Part shown: positions 26,507 through 34,796 of the stretch, piece by piece | Layout of the letters: each line of letters begins with the position of its first letter | Position numbering within the stretch: the first letter of the stretch is position 1 | DNA from: Casp-actino8 sp964513215 | Lineage (GTDB): Bacteria > Actinomycetota > Acidimicrobiia > Acidimicrobiales > Ilumatobacteraceae | Assembly (NCBI GenBank): GCA_964513215.1 | Contig: CAZELU010000001.1 | Span: 30,151-94,150 of the forward strand | Length of the DNA: 64,000 bases | Direction: 5' to 3' | The notes under the pieces: generated by a model | What the model was told of the DNA's origin: nothing | Database searches by the model: none | Seen by the model: only the letters and a program-made list of their open reading frames with translations | Program-made: the position numbers and the translations under genes

Positions 26507-27114
26507 GAACCACCACGCTCGCGCTCACCGTCGGCTCGCTCGTGTTGCTCGGTTGCGGTCTGGACCCCGACTCGACTCCCCGACCCATTCCCGATGTCGA
26601 GCAGCGCGCGCTCGTCGACATCGAGTTCGCCGACGTGGGCACCACCGGCTCGGGCCGGATCTACCTCGAGCGAACCGATGAGACCGGTCGATCGTTCTTG
26701 ACCTCGGTGCGCCGCGAATTGTCACTCGATCCGCAGACCGTCATGGCGGCCCTCCTCACCGGCCCCACCGAGGCCGAGCAGCAAGTGGGTCTGCGCACCG
26801 CGGTTCCCCGCGACACCACGCTGCTCAGTGCACGCTACGTCGCGACCGATCTGGTGAAAGTCGACGTGTCGTCGGAGATCTTCCAGGCGACGGGCGACGA
26901 CTTGGTCGCGGCGGTCGCACAGATCGTTCTCACCCTGGCCGAGATCGACGGCGTCGAACGAGTGTCGCTCGCGGTCGATGGCGCATCGGTCGAGTGGCCG
27001 CGCGGTGACGGCAGCCTCACGTCCGAACCGCTGACGATCTACGACTATCCGGGCCGAGCCGTGTCGAGTCAACCCGACTATCCGGCGATCGTGGTGGCGG
27101 GCGCTCAGCCGTAG
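26503..27114 (+). CDS. GerMN-domain lipoprotein, reduced LpqB-like
   Basis: Lipoprotein of 203 residues: signal peptide with lipobox LVLLGC, so Cys18 is the lipidation site, then a GerMN-like domain (about 45-160) with RRELSLDPQTVMAALLTGPTEAEQ and LVKVDVSSEIF. LpqB, the MtrB-interacting lipoprotein of mycobacteria, has GerMN plus a beta-propeller; the propeller is missing here. ATG overlaps the kinase stop (ATGA). The 3' end overlaps pfkA by ten bases on the other strand. Confidence 0.8.
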   Translation: MRTTTLALTVGSLVLLGCGLDPDSTPRPIPDVEQRALVDIEFADVGTTGSGRIYLERTDETGRSFLTSVRRELSLDPQTVMAALLTGPTEAEQQVGLRTAVPRDTTLLSARYVATDLVKVDVSSEIFQATGDDLVAAVAQIVLTLAEIDGVERVSLAVDGASVEWPRGDGSLTSEPLTIYDYPGRAVSSQPDYPAIVVAGAQP

Positions 27115-28139
27115 AACACTTGCGCGACGTCGCGCAGCAACTCGAGATCGACCGTCTTGATACGACCCACCGTCTGCTCGAGCGGGACGCGCACGATCTC
27201 GGTTCCGCTCAGCGCGACCATCTGACCCCAGGCACCATCGTGCACGGCGTCGATCGCGGCCAAACCGAATCGTGTCGACAACACGCGGTCGTACGCGGTG
27301 GGCGTTCCGCCACGCTGCACGTGGCCGATCTGGACGATGCGGGCCTCGATACCGGTCCGCCGTTCGATCTCGGCGGCGATGTCGACTCCGATGCCACCCA
27401 GACGAGGTCGCCCGATCGCGTCGAGCGCATAGTCACGACGGGGCATGGTTCCCTCGACCGGCACGGACCCTTCGGCCACCACGGCGATCGATGCGTACCG
27501 ACCACGATGATGTCGACGTTCGATCACTTCGCACACGTCGGCGATGTCGAAGGGGATTTCAGGCACGAGGATGACCGTGGCTCCACCGGCGATGCCGGCG
27601 TACGCCGCGATCCAGCCGGCGTCACGCCCCATCACTTCGACGACGATCACTCGGTTGTGGCTCTCGGCCGTGGTGTGGAGCCGGTCGATCGCATCGGTCG
27701 CGACCTGAACCGCGGTGTGGAAGCCGAACGTGACGTCGGTGCCCACGATGTCGTTGTCGATGGTCTTGGGCACGCCCACAATCGGAAGGCCGGTCTGTTC
27801 GTGGATCATCGAGGCGACGGTCAACGATCCATTGCCACCGATCACGACCAATCCGTCGAGTCGCTGTTCGTCGAAGCAGCGGCGCACTCGATCGATCCCG
27901 TCGTCGTGATCGAAGGGGCTACCCCGCTTGGTCCCGATGATGGTCCCACCCTTGGGCAACAGTCCGCGCATCGACGAGATGTCGAGACGAATGAACGTCT
28001 GCGCCATCACCCCGTCCCACGAGTCGATGAACCCCAGGATCTCGTCACCGTGGACCGACTCGCCTTTGCGCACGATGGCGCGAATGACCGCGTTGAGACC
28101 CGGACAATCTCCCCCACCGGTGAGAACTCCGATGCGCAT
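27105..28139 (-). CDS. pfkA: 6-phosphofructokinase, group III type
   Basis: Glycolytic enzyme of 344 residues phosphorylating fructose 6-phosphate. Motifs: GGGDCPGLNAVIR, KRGSPF, GGNGS (101-105), VPKTIDND (123-130) and VEVMGRDAGW. Gly104 is the ATP-type residue, Lys125 the one usual in PPi enzymes; this mix is typical of actinobacterial ATP-PFK. Asn103 replaces the usual Asp/Glu. PFK activity with ATP is likely. The start ATG is six bases after TAGGCT, so the mRNA is leaderless. Confidence 0.93.
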   Translation of the reverse strand: MRIGVLTGGGDCPGLNAVIRAIVRKGESVHGDEILGFIDSWDGVMAQTFIRLDISSMRGLLPKGGTIIGTKRGSPFDHDDGIDRVRRCFDEQRLDGLVVIGGNGSLTVASMIHEQTGLPIVGVPKTIDNDIVGTDVTFGFHTAVQVATDAIDRLHTTAESHNRVIVVEVMGRDAGWIAAYAGIAGGATVILVPEIPFDIADVCEVIERRHHRGRYASIAVVAEGSVPVEGTMPRRDYALDAIGRPRLGGIGVDIAAEIERRTGIEARIVQIGHVQRGGTPTAYDRVLSTRFGLAAIDAVHDGAWGQMVALSGTEIVRVPLEQTVGRIKTVDLELLRDVAQVFYG

Positions 28140-28145
28140 GAAGTC

Positions 28146-28164
28146 AGCCTACGGGTGGAACAAT
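28146..28164. promoter_or_regulatory. divergent -10 boxes between pfkA and the 115-residue membrane protein
   Basis: TAGGCT on the minus strand (28151-28146) precedes ATG of pfkA by six bases. AACAAT on the plus strand (28159-28164) precedes ATG 28171 by six bases. Only 31 bases separate the two start codons. The plus box is a weak match. Confidence 0.55.
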
Positions 28165-28170
28165 GTCGAC

Positions 28171-28518
28171 ATGGCGTGGGATTCCTCTCGACCGGTTCCG
28201 TGGCAACGCTTGTCCCGCGAATGGCTCGTGTACGCGGTCGTCATGATCGTGGCGTTCTTGATCTTCCTTCGCGACACGGTGAACGGGGCGTCAGTTCTCG
28301 GACTGGCCGCGTCGTATCCGCTGTACCTCGGTTTCGGTGCGGTCCTCGCGAAGTTCGGCTACCAACGCAAGACCTTCCGTGATCTGCGCAACGAGACGCG
28401 CGCTCGCCAGGCGCCACCGGCGTCGTCGACCACGACCAACACGCGCTCGCGTCCGGCCCCGACTCGACGCACGAGCACGGGTCCGTCGCAACATCGCAAG
28501 AAGGGCAAGAAGCGGTGA
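28171..28518 (+). CDS. small two-helix membrane protein, 115 residues
   Basis: Hydrophobic segments at about 18-36 (WLVYAVVMIVAFLIFL) and 44-63, then a basic, Ser/Thr/Pro/Arg-rich cytoplasmic tail ending RKKGKKR. Start ATG 28171 fits the AACAAT box six bases before. Its stop overlaps the glpK GTG (GTGA), so the two are translated together. No named family. Confidence 0.72.
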   Translation: MAWDSSRPVPWQRLSREWLVYAVVMIVAFLIFLRDTVNGASVLGLAASYPLYLGFGAVLAKFGYQRKTFRDLRNETRARQAPPASSTTTNTRSRPAPTRRTSTGPSQHRKKGKKR

Positions 28519-29993
28519 GCGACTACGTGCTGGCGATCGACGCCGGCACCACCGGCGTGCGCTCACGGGCAGTCTTCTCCGATGGCCGCCCGAGCATCGC
28601 CGCCTACCGCGAGTTCACCCAACACTTCCCCGAACCCGGTTGGGTCGAGCACGATGCGCTCGAGATCTGGGCCGCGGTCGTGGCCACCTTTCGAGAAGTC
28701 GTCGAACGAGCTGGCCTCCCCGCCGCTGTCGGCATCACGAATCAACGCGAGACGGTCGTCGCCTGGAGCGCGCGAACCTCGCTCCCCCTCGCTCGGGCGA
28801 TCGTGTGGCAGGACCGACGGACGGCCCAACGCTGTGAGCAACTCGCACCACACCTCGACCTCGTTCGGCGCCGCACCGGTCTCGTCCTCGATCCGTACTT
28901 CTCGGGCACCAAGATGGCCTGGCTCATCGAACACGGGGTGTCGGCCGATGACGATCTTCGCCTCGGCACGATCGATGCATGGATCGTGTACCGCCTCACC
29001 GCCGGTGCCGTTCACGCCACTGATTCGTCCAACGCGAGTCGGACGATGCTCTTCGACATCGCCGAGTTGTCGTGGAGCGACGAGCTCTGTGAACTGATTG
29101 GTGTTCCTCGTCGGGCCCTACCCACCGTGGTGCCGTCGAGCGGACGCATCGGTACCACCGCCTGCGCCGAACTCCCCACCGGAATACCGATCTCGGGAAT
29201 CGCCGGCGATCAACAAAGTGCGCTCTTCGGTCAAGCGTGCTTCACCCCCGGCATGGCCAAGAACACCTATGGCACCGGCAGTTTCGTCCTCATGAACATC
29301 GGCCCGAACTGCCCGGCACCGTGCGACGGACTCCTCACGACCGTGGCGTGGACTCTTCCCGACGGCGCCGGAGGCCTCACGACCACCTACGCATTCGAAG
29401 GAGCAATCTTCGTGACGGGTGCGGCCATCCAATGGTTGCGTGACGGCCTCGGCATCATCTCGCGCGCCGAGGAGATCGGTCCATTGGCCGCGAGTGTGCC
29501 CGACAGCGGCGGACTGTTCGTCGTTCCGGCCTTCACCGGACTCGGAAGTCCGTGGTGGGATCCGTACGCGCGCGGGACCATCGTCGGCATCACGCGTGGC
29601 TCGACACGCGCACACCTCGCGCGGGCTGTCATCGACGCCATGGCGTTGCAGACCCGAGACGCGATCGCCGCCATGCAGTCGGCCAGTGGTGTGACCATCT
29701 CCGAACTGCGCGTCGATGGTGGTGCCTCGGTCATGGATCTCCTTCTTCGGATCCAGGCCGACCAACTCGGCATCACCGTACGTCGACCGGTCGACCAAGA
29801 GACCACCGCATTGGGGGCCGCCTTCCTGGCTGGCTTGGCCGAAGGTGTGTGGCCCGATCTGGCCGCGATCGCCGAACGTTGGCAGACCGATCTCGTCGTC
29901 GCACCCGCGTCCGATCGAACCGCCGCCGACGAGTTGCACACCACGTGGTTGCGCGCAGTCGAGCGTTCGCGCCACTGGGCCACCTCGAACTAG
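28515..29993 (+). CDS. glpK: glycerol kinase
   Basis: FGGY-family kinase of 492 residues making sn-glycerol 3-phosphate. Family marks: AIDAGTTGVRS (phosphate 1), ITNQRETVVAW, VWQDRRTA, GTIDAWIVYRLT, AGDQQSALFGQ, the C-terminal VPAFTGLGSPWWDP and DGGASVMDLLLRIQAD. Regulation by fructose bisphosphate or EIIA-Glc cannot be seen. No glpF or glpD next to it; the product may feed phosphatidylglycerol or triacylglycerol. The gene starts with GTG, overlapping the upstream stop, and ends six bases from the convergent ACT gene. Confidence 0.94.
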   Translation: MSDYVLAIDAGTTGVRSRAVFSDGRPSIAAYREFTQHFPEPGWVEHDALEIWAAVVATFREVVERAGLPAAVGITNQRETVVAWSARTSLPLARAIVWQDRRTAQRCEQLAPHLDLVRRRTGLVLDPYFSGTKMAWLIEHGVSADDDLRLGTIDAWIVYRLTAGAVHATDSSNASRTMLFDIAELSWSDELCELIGVPRRALPTVVPSSGRIGTTACAELPTGIPISGIAGDQQSALFGQACFTPGMAKNTYGTGSFVLMNIGPNCPAPCDGLLTTVAWTLPDGAGGLTTTYAFEGAIFVTGAAIQWLRDGLGIISRAEEIGPLAASVPDSGGLFVVPAFTGLGSPWWDPYARGTIVGITRGSTRAHLARAVIDAMALQTRDAIAAMQSASGVTISELRVDGGASVMDLLLRIQADQLGITVRRPVDQETTALGAAFLAGLAEGVWPDLAAIAERWQTDLVVAPASDRTAADELHTTWLRAVERSRHWATSN

Positions 29994-29999
29994 CTCGCG

Positions 30000-30626
30000 T
30001 CAACCTCGTCGTATCGAGGCGCCGGCCGCTCGACCGATCGCCGATACCTGCTCGCGTTCGCGAGCACGAAACGCCCGGCCACGCCGTTCGGCGGCGAACG
30101 ACAAGTCGGTTCCGGCCAGATGCGCCCAGATCACATCGGACGGCGTGTGTTCGGACCCGCCGTCATCGAGGTGGATGGTGCCGGCGAGGAACGCAACGAG
30201 CCAACTCGGATCGGGCACTTCACCCGATGCGACGATCACGGCCGAACGACCACGATCGACGACGGCGACCCAATCGGCTTCGAGCAATCGCCGCAACCCC
30301 GCCACGAGAACGTCGACGTCGCCACTCGACTCGATGAAGTCGGCCAGCACGGACAGGCCCATGACACCGTGATCGAGACGTTCGTCGTCGAGACGGCGGA
30401 CGTCTTCGACCGCCACTCCGTCCACTCGGGCGAGTGCGACCACGACGTCGTCGACGGACGTGGTGTCGGGCACGTCGATGGTGACCTCGTCGATGGCCAT
30501 CCCGGCGCCGCGTTCGAGGATTTCGATTCCGGTGACGTCAGCGCCCACCGAGCCGATGGCCGCCGCGACCCGCCCCAGGGTTCCCGGGCGATCGGGCAAC
30601 CACAGGCGGATCACATGGGCCGACAC
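30000..30626 (-). CDS. ACT-domain protein with GAF-like C-terminal half
   Basis: The start is GTG 30626, one base after the aminotransferase stop, giving 208 residues. Residues about 5-75 form an ACT domain (VIRLWLPDRPGTLGRVAAAIGSVGADVTGIEI), which in other proteins binds amino acids. Residues about 85-205 (LLEADWVAVVDR and FRAREREQVSAIGRAAGAS) resemble a GAF domain. There is no catalytic or DNA-binding domain, so a small-molecule sensor role is inferred. Being co-translated with an alanine aminotransferase-like gene suggests alanine or pyruvate control. Confidence 0.72.
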   Translation of the reverse strand: MSAHVIRLWLPDRPGTLGRVAAAIGSVGADVTGIEILERGAGMAIDEVTIDVPDTTSVDDVVVALARVDGVAVEDVRRLDDERLDHGVMGLSVLADFIESSGDVDVLVAGLRRLLEADWVAVVDRGRSAVIVASGEVPDPSWLVAFLAGTIHLDDGGSEHTPSDVIWAHLAGTDLSFAAERRGRAFRAREREQVSAIGRAAGASIRRG

Positions 30627-30627
30627 G

Positions 30628-31833
30628 TCAGCCGAGTTTCGTGAGCCCGCGTTTGAGGTTGCGGATACCTTGCGCGATGCGCTGTTCGTTCTCGATGAGT
30701 GCGAAGCGCACGAAGCCTTCGCCCCCGGGTCCGAAGCCGACACCAGGTGACAGTGCCACCTCGCATTCGCGAACCATCAACGAGCAGAACTCGACCGACG
30801 TCAAGTCGGCGTACGGCTCGGGAATCGGAGCCCACACGAACATCGATCCCTTCGGCGCGGGAATGTCCCAGCCGATCCGTCCGAGACCGTCGATCAATGC
30901 GTCACGACGGCTCTGGTAGATGGAACAGACCTCTTCGGGGTAGTCGCCAGCCTCGTTCATGGTCACGGTGGCGGCGATCTGAATGGGCTGGAAGGTTCCG
31001 TAGTCGAGGTAACTCTTCAACTTCACCAACGCCTGGACGACGTCGCGGTTGCCGAGCAAGAACGCCACACGCCAGCCCGCCATCGAGAAGCTCTTGGTCA
31101 TGGAATACAGCTCGACCGCGCATTCCTTGGCCCCTTCGGCCTGCAGGATCGACGGTGGCTGATAACCGTTGAATCCGACATCGGCATAGGCGAAGTCGTG
31201 CACCACGATCATGTTGCGCTCACGGCAGAAGTCGACGACGCGCTGCATGAACGGCAGGTCGACGCACGAACCCGTGGGGTTGTGCGGGAACGAGATGACG
31301 AGCACACGAGGCTTGGGCCAACCCACGTCATAGGCGGTGGTGAGACTGTCGAAGAAGTCACCTTCGAAGTCGGTCTGCACACGCGGGTCGGACAAACTGC
31401 GCATGGGCACCTGGCGCAGGTCGGCGCCAGCGAACAGCGGGCCGTAGATGTGGATCGGATAACTGGGGCTCGGAACGATGGCGGCGTCACCACGATCGAG
31501 CAGCACCCACATCAGATGGCTGAAGCCTTCCTTCGATCCGATGGTGTTGGTGATCTCGGTCTCGACGTCGAGATCGACGTTCCACTTGCGCTTGTACAGA
31601 TCGGCGATGGCCTCGCGGAGCTTGGGAAGTCCGCGTGACATCGAGTAGCGATGATTTCGGGCGATCTTGGCCGCTTCGGCCAGCTTCTCGACGGCGATCG
31701 ACGGGGACGGGATGTCGGGATTGCCGAATCCGAGGTCGACGACGTCGACACCGTTGCGCCGTGCCTCGATCTTCAGCGAATTGATGATCGTGAAGACGTA
31801 CGGAGGCAGATTGCTGATACGGCGGAACTCCAT
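30628..31833 (-). CDS. alaC: AlaC-like alanine aminotransferase (class I PLP)
   Basis: Pyridoxal-phosphate aminotransferase of 401 residues close to E. coli AlaC: it starts EFRRISNLPPYVF, has DLGFGNPDIPSPS, HRYSMSRGLPKLREAI, PSPSYPIHIYG, FPHNPTGSC, and the PLP lysine in SMTKSFSMAGWRV, ending with RFALIENEQRI. It should interconvert alanine and pyruvate with 2-oxoglutarate/glutamate. ATG 31833 is seven bases after TAGGGT. It is followed by the ACT gene. Confidence 0.9.
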   Translation of the reverse strand: MEFRRISNLPPYVFTIINSLKIEARRNGVDVVDLGFGNPDIPSPSIAVEKLAEAAKIARNHRYSMSRGLPKLREAIADLYKRKWNVDLDVETEITNTIGSKEGFSHLMWVLLDRGDAAIVPSPSYPIHIYGPLFAGADLRQVPMRSLSDPRVQTDFEGDFFDSLTTAYDVGWPKPRVLVISFPHNPTGSCVDLPFMQRVVDFCRERNMIVVHDFAYADVGFNGYQPPSILQAEGAKECAVELYSMTKSFSMAGWRVAFLLGNRDVVQALVKLKSYLDYGTFQPIQIAATVTMNEAGDYPEEVCSIYQSRRDALIDGLGRIGWDIPAPKGSMFVWAPIPEPYADLTSVEFCSLMVRECEVALSPGVGFGPGGEGFVRFALIENEQRIAQGIRNLKRGLTKLG

Positions 31834-31840
31834 GGGTTCG

Positions 31841-31846
31841 ACCCTA
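31841..31846 (-). promoter_or_regulatory. -10 box TAGGGT of the alaC gene
   Basis: TAGGGT lies seven bases upstream of ATG 31833, close to the end of the ROK gene, giving a leaderless or one-base leader transcript. Confidence 0.6.
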
Positions 31847-32770
31847 GTGGCCGGTGCCGTCGGAGAGCGGTTCGTTTGCCACCTCGGCCAGGAGAGCCGC
31901 GCCGATCGCCCCAGCCAACGGACCGTGACGGGCGACGTCGATACGCGGATGCGGACGAAGTCGCGGGGAGTAGAGAAGTTCCGCGAACCAACGGCGAACC
32001 GGGCCGATCACAGCATCACCCGATGCCGCCAATCCGCCACCGATCACGATCACTTCCGGATCGAGCGCATTGGTGAGATTCGCCAAGCCCAACGCGACCC
32101 ACTTCCCGAACTCGTCGAGCACGTCACGGGCCGCGTCGTCTCCCCCGGTGGCCGCCGCCATCACGTCTTCACCCCGCACGTCGGCATCACCCGCGAACAA
32201 TCCGGCTCGCTGCGCGAGGAAGACGAGACCGGTTCCGGAAGCGAAGCGCTCCCAGCATCCGTGCTGACCGCACGGACAACGCGGCCCACTCGGATCGACG
32301 ATCATGTGGCCGATCTCACCCGCGAACCCGTTGGCTCCGCGAACGACGCGACCCTCGCTCACGAGACCGCCACCGATCCCGGTGCCGAGGGTCACCACCA
32401 CGGCGTGGCGTGCACCGGTGGCCACTCCGGCCCGCCACTCGGCGATGGCCGCGCACGTCGCGTCGTTCTCCACGTGAACGAGTCGACCGATTCGATCGGA
32501 GAGACGACGACCCACCGGGAAGTCGATGGCCGACGAGAGATTCGGCGACGCACGGATCACACCGTCGCGAGTGATGAGACCCGGGACACCGAGCCCGATG
32601 GAATCGCACGGGCCCACTCGTTCGACGAGATCGGCGAGTCCGTCGATGAGCGAATCGGTGCCGTGTGGCGTCGCGATGCGGTGTTCGGCCACCACGCGCA
32701 GATCGTCATCGATCACCACAGCCACGCACTTGGTTCCGCCGACGTCGATGCCGGCGCGGCGGCCGCTCAC
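31844..32770 (-). CDS. ROK family sugar kinase (glucokinase-like), second of two
   Basis: ROK kinase of 308 residues. AGIDVGGTKCVAVV, GLGVPGLITRDGV, VENDATCAAIAEW, GTGIGGGLVSEGRV, EIGHMIVDPSGPRCPCGQHGCWE and GGGLAASGD are typical; the zinc motif is CPCGQHGCWE. Glucokinase is the best guess. GTG 32770 overlaps the SRPBCC stop, so it is the second gene of that operon. It differs from the kinase at 20103-20954 in the residues after GGTK and is not a recent copy. Confidence 0.88.
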   Translation of the reverse strand: MSGRRAGIDVGGTKCVAVVIDDDLRVVAEHRIATPHGTDSLIDGLADLVERVGPCDSIGLGVPGLITRDGVIRASPNLSSAIDFPVGRRLSDRIGRLVHVENDATCAAIAEWRAGVATGARHAVVVTLGTGIGGGLVSEGRVVRGANGFAGEIGHMIVDPSGPRCPCGQHGCWERFASGTGLVFLAQRAGLFAGDADVRGEDVMAAATGGDDAARDVLDEFGKWVALGLANLTNALDPEVIVIGGGLAASGDAVIGPVRRWFAELLYSPRLRPHPRIDVARHGPLAGAIGAALLAEVANEPLSDGTGH

Positions 32771-33201
32771 GACTCGGCGCGGACCTTGAGTTCCTTGACC
32801 GTGTTGAGGATGCGCACCTCGGCGCGGCGCTTCACGAAGCCGGGCAGCGGGACGATCAGATCGATCGAGAGGTTGTAGGTGAGGACGACCCCACCCGACT
32901 CACTCGGAGCGAACATGTACGCGCCGTCGACCGCACGCATGATGTCGCCCTTGGCCATCCGCCAGGCCAAGCGGTGCGGAGCAGCCGAGTAGTCGTACAC
33001 CAACGAGTAGTGCGTGCTGCGTCCGAGTGCGGACGTGCGGAACTCGACTTCGGTCGCGCGCCCTTGATCGTCGCGACTCTGCACCACCGCCGACTTCACG
33101 TCGGTGGCCCATTCGGGATACCGCTCGAAATCGGTGGCGATTTGCCAACAGCGTTCGAGCGGGGCGGCGATCGAAATGGTGAGGGACGCCGTATCGGCCA
33201 T
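32767..33201 (-). CDS. SRPBCC/polyketide-cyclase-like protein
   Basis: A 144-residue START-like barrel: ISIAAPLERCWQIATDFERYPEWATDVKSAVV, RTSALGRSTHYSLVYDY and LSIDLIVPLPGFVKRR. Members bind hydrophobic ligands or shape the surface of lipid or polyketide substrates. ATG 33201 is six bases after TAGAAC. Translation is coupled to the ROK kinase by a GTGA overlap. Ligand unknown. Confidence 0.83.
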   Translation of the reverse strand: MADTASLTISIAAPLERCWQIATDFERYPEWATDVKSAVVQSRDDQGRATEVEFRTSALGRSTHYSLVYDYSAAPHRLAWRMAKGDIMRAVDGAYMFAPSESGGVVLTYNLSIDLIVPLPGFVKRRAEVRILNTVKELKVRAES

Positions 33202-33207
33202 GTCTCT

Positions 33208-33213
33208 GTTCTA
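33208..33213 (-). promoter_or_regulatory. -10 box TAGAAC of the SRPBCC-ROK operon
   Basis: TAGAAC lies six bases before ATG 33201. Its TAG is also the stop codon of the upstream membrane-protein gene, showing how tightly the junction is packed. Confidence 0.5.
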
Positions 33214-33678
33214 GCCGATCGACGTACGGCGGGGCTGAAAACCCCCGTGGGCCGCCGCCCACAACCCGTTCAATCCGAGGCCGAGCACCGGTACCAGAAC
33301 GCCGAACGCCAGCGTCGATCCCGCGGTCGATCCACCGTCGGCCGCGGGTGTACTCGGCCGGGCAATGGCGGTGGCGACCGAGACCACCGTTTGCGCCGTG
33401 AGGCACGACAACATGACGGTCTTCACGCGCTTGGGGATGGCCGGACCCATCAAGAAGTAGAGCTCGGCCACCGCCATCTCGTCGCTTCGACTGCGCTGCA
33501 CGGCGTTCCAGTATCCCCAGAGAAACGCGACGACTCCCCCGGCGAACAAGGCCAGCGCCACGACGACACCCTGTGTCTTCACCCAACCGTCGAACACGAT
33601 CGCGGCCGCCGTGCTCGACGCCACGAAGAACGCCGTGGCCGCGACATTGGCGCGCAGGATCCAGTCACCGGGTTTCAC
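33211..33678 (-). CDS. four-helix membrane protein of unknown function
   Basis: A 155-residue protein with helices at about 10-30, 36-58, 85-108 and 122-142 and a short loop (AVQRSRSDEMAVAELYFLMGP). GTG 33678 overlaps the PimB'-like gene stop by four bases, so it is translated with the mannosyltransferase; a GTG two codons earlier also works. No named family recognised; a role in lipoglycan or membrane work is only suggested by neighbours. Confidence 0.7.
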   Translation of the reverse strand: MKPGDWILRANVAATAFFVASSTAAAIVFDGWVKTQGVVVALALFAGGVVAFLWGYWNAVQRSRSDEMAVAELYFLMGPAIPKRVKTVMLSCLTAQTVVSVATAIARPSTPAADGGSTAGSTLAFGVLVPVLGLGLNGLWAAAHGGFQPRRTSIG

Positions 33679-34796
33679 GACCACACTCCGAGCGACTCGC
33701 CGAGGCGCCGGGTCAACACGTCGTACGAGAATTCACGCTCGGCCCTCTGACGCGAGGCGATACTCATTCGTTCGCGGAGACCGGCATCGTCGAGGAGTTG
33801 ACGCAGGCGGACGACCACGGCTTCGACATCGGTGGGTGGGTCGATCACGAAACCGGTTTCACCGTCGGCCACCGCTTCGGCCGCACCGCCACTACGGCCA
33901 GCGATCTGCGGAACTCCACACGACGCCGCTTCCACGAACACGATGCCGAATCCTTCCTGCTCGAGGCCGAGCCAACGATTGCGACACAGCATCATCGACA
34001 CATCGGCACACGCGTAGAGCCGAGCCAGGTCGTCATTGGGCACACGACCGAGAAAACGAACCGGCGCCGACAACTCCTTGGCCAAGCCGGCCAAGCGCTC
34101 GGCGTCACGCCCACCACCACCAATGAGAAGAATCAATCCGGGTCGTTCGTCCTTGAGCCGGGCCACGGCCCGAATGGCGGTGTCGAAACCCTTGCGCGGG
34201 ACGAGACGGCTGAGACCCACCACTACTTCCGCATCGGGCGCCACACCGAAGTGCTCGCGGGCCACCCGTCGTTCGTCGTCTCCGAGCGGAACGAAGCGCG
34301 ACGTGTCGACGCCGGGCGGAACGATGGTCACGTCGAGCGATCGGCCAGCGGCGCGTTCGGCTTCGGCGGCCGGATATCCGCCGGCGGCGATGACGTGACG
34401 GGCCTTGCGCAGAACGCGACCGAGCACCTGACGCGACACCGGGAGTCGTCCCGGAACCGTGACTTCGGCGCCGTGCAACACCACGTCGTACGGCAGCGCG
34501 AGCGATGGACCCACGATGCCGAGCGGAACCGCCGGATCGAGAACGATCAGGTCGGCCTGCACACGACGCGCCATGTCGTTGATTCGATTGACCATCCACG
34601 GGTGCGGCAGAAGAACGGGTTCGCGCACGCGCTCGATGTGAAAGGGCTGAGCCGCGTCGAACTCGTCGGCCCCCTGATACGGACTCGTGAGAACGGCGAA
34701 CGAGTCGGGCGGAAGTCTCCGCCACCACTCCCACAGCAATGACTGGATACCGCCGATCTTCGGCGGGAAATCGTTCGTGACGAGGAGGTGCTTCAC
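33675..34796 (-). CDS. pimB: GT4 glycosyltransferase, PimB'-like mannosyltransferase
   Basis: GT4/GT-B enzyme of 373 residues. It starts LVTNDFPPKIGGIQSLLWEW; donor-domain marks are VVGLSRLVPRKGFDT, GRVPNDDL, LEQEGFGIVFVEAASCG and GGAAEAVADGETGFV. These match PimB' (Rv2188c), which adds the second mannose to phosphatidylinositol monomannoside with GDP-mannose on the inner face of the membrane. The gene assignment is by similarity; other GT4 enzymes look alike. GTG 34796 overlaps the queG stop. Confidence 0.83.
   Translation of the reverse strand: MKHLLVTNDFPPKIGGIQSLLWEWWRRLPPDSFAVLTSPYQGADEFDAAQPFHIERVREPVLLPHPWMVNRINDMARRVQADLIVLDPAVPLGIVGPSLALPYDVVLHGAEVTVPGRLPVSRQVLGRVLRKARHVIAAGGYPAAEAERAAGRSLDVTIVPPGVDTSRFVPLGDDERRVAREHFGVAPDAEVVVGLSRLVPRKGFDTAIRAVARLKDERPGLILLIGGGGRDAERLAGLAKELSAPVRFLGRVPNDDLARLYACADVSMMLCRNRWLGLEQEGFGIVFVEAASCGVPQIAGRSGGAAEAVADGETGFVIDPPTDVEAVVVRLRQLLDDAGLRERMSIASRQRAEREFSYDVLTRRLGESLGVWS

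Noticed and set aside
20103..32770. The two ROK kinases as a recent duplication
   Set aside because: They differ in the ATP motif (DIGGTKTAVG against DVGGTKCVAV), zinc motif and length; likely old paralogs.
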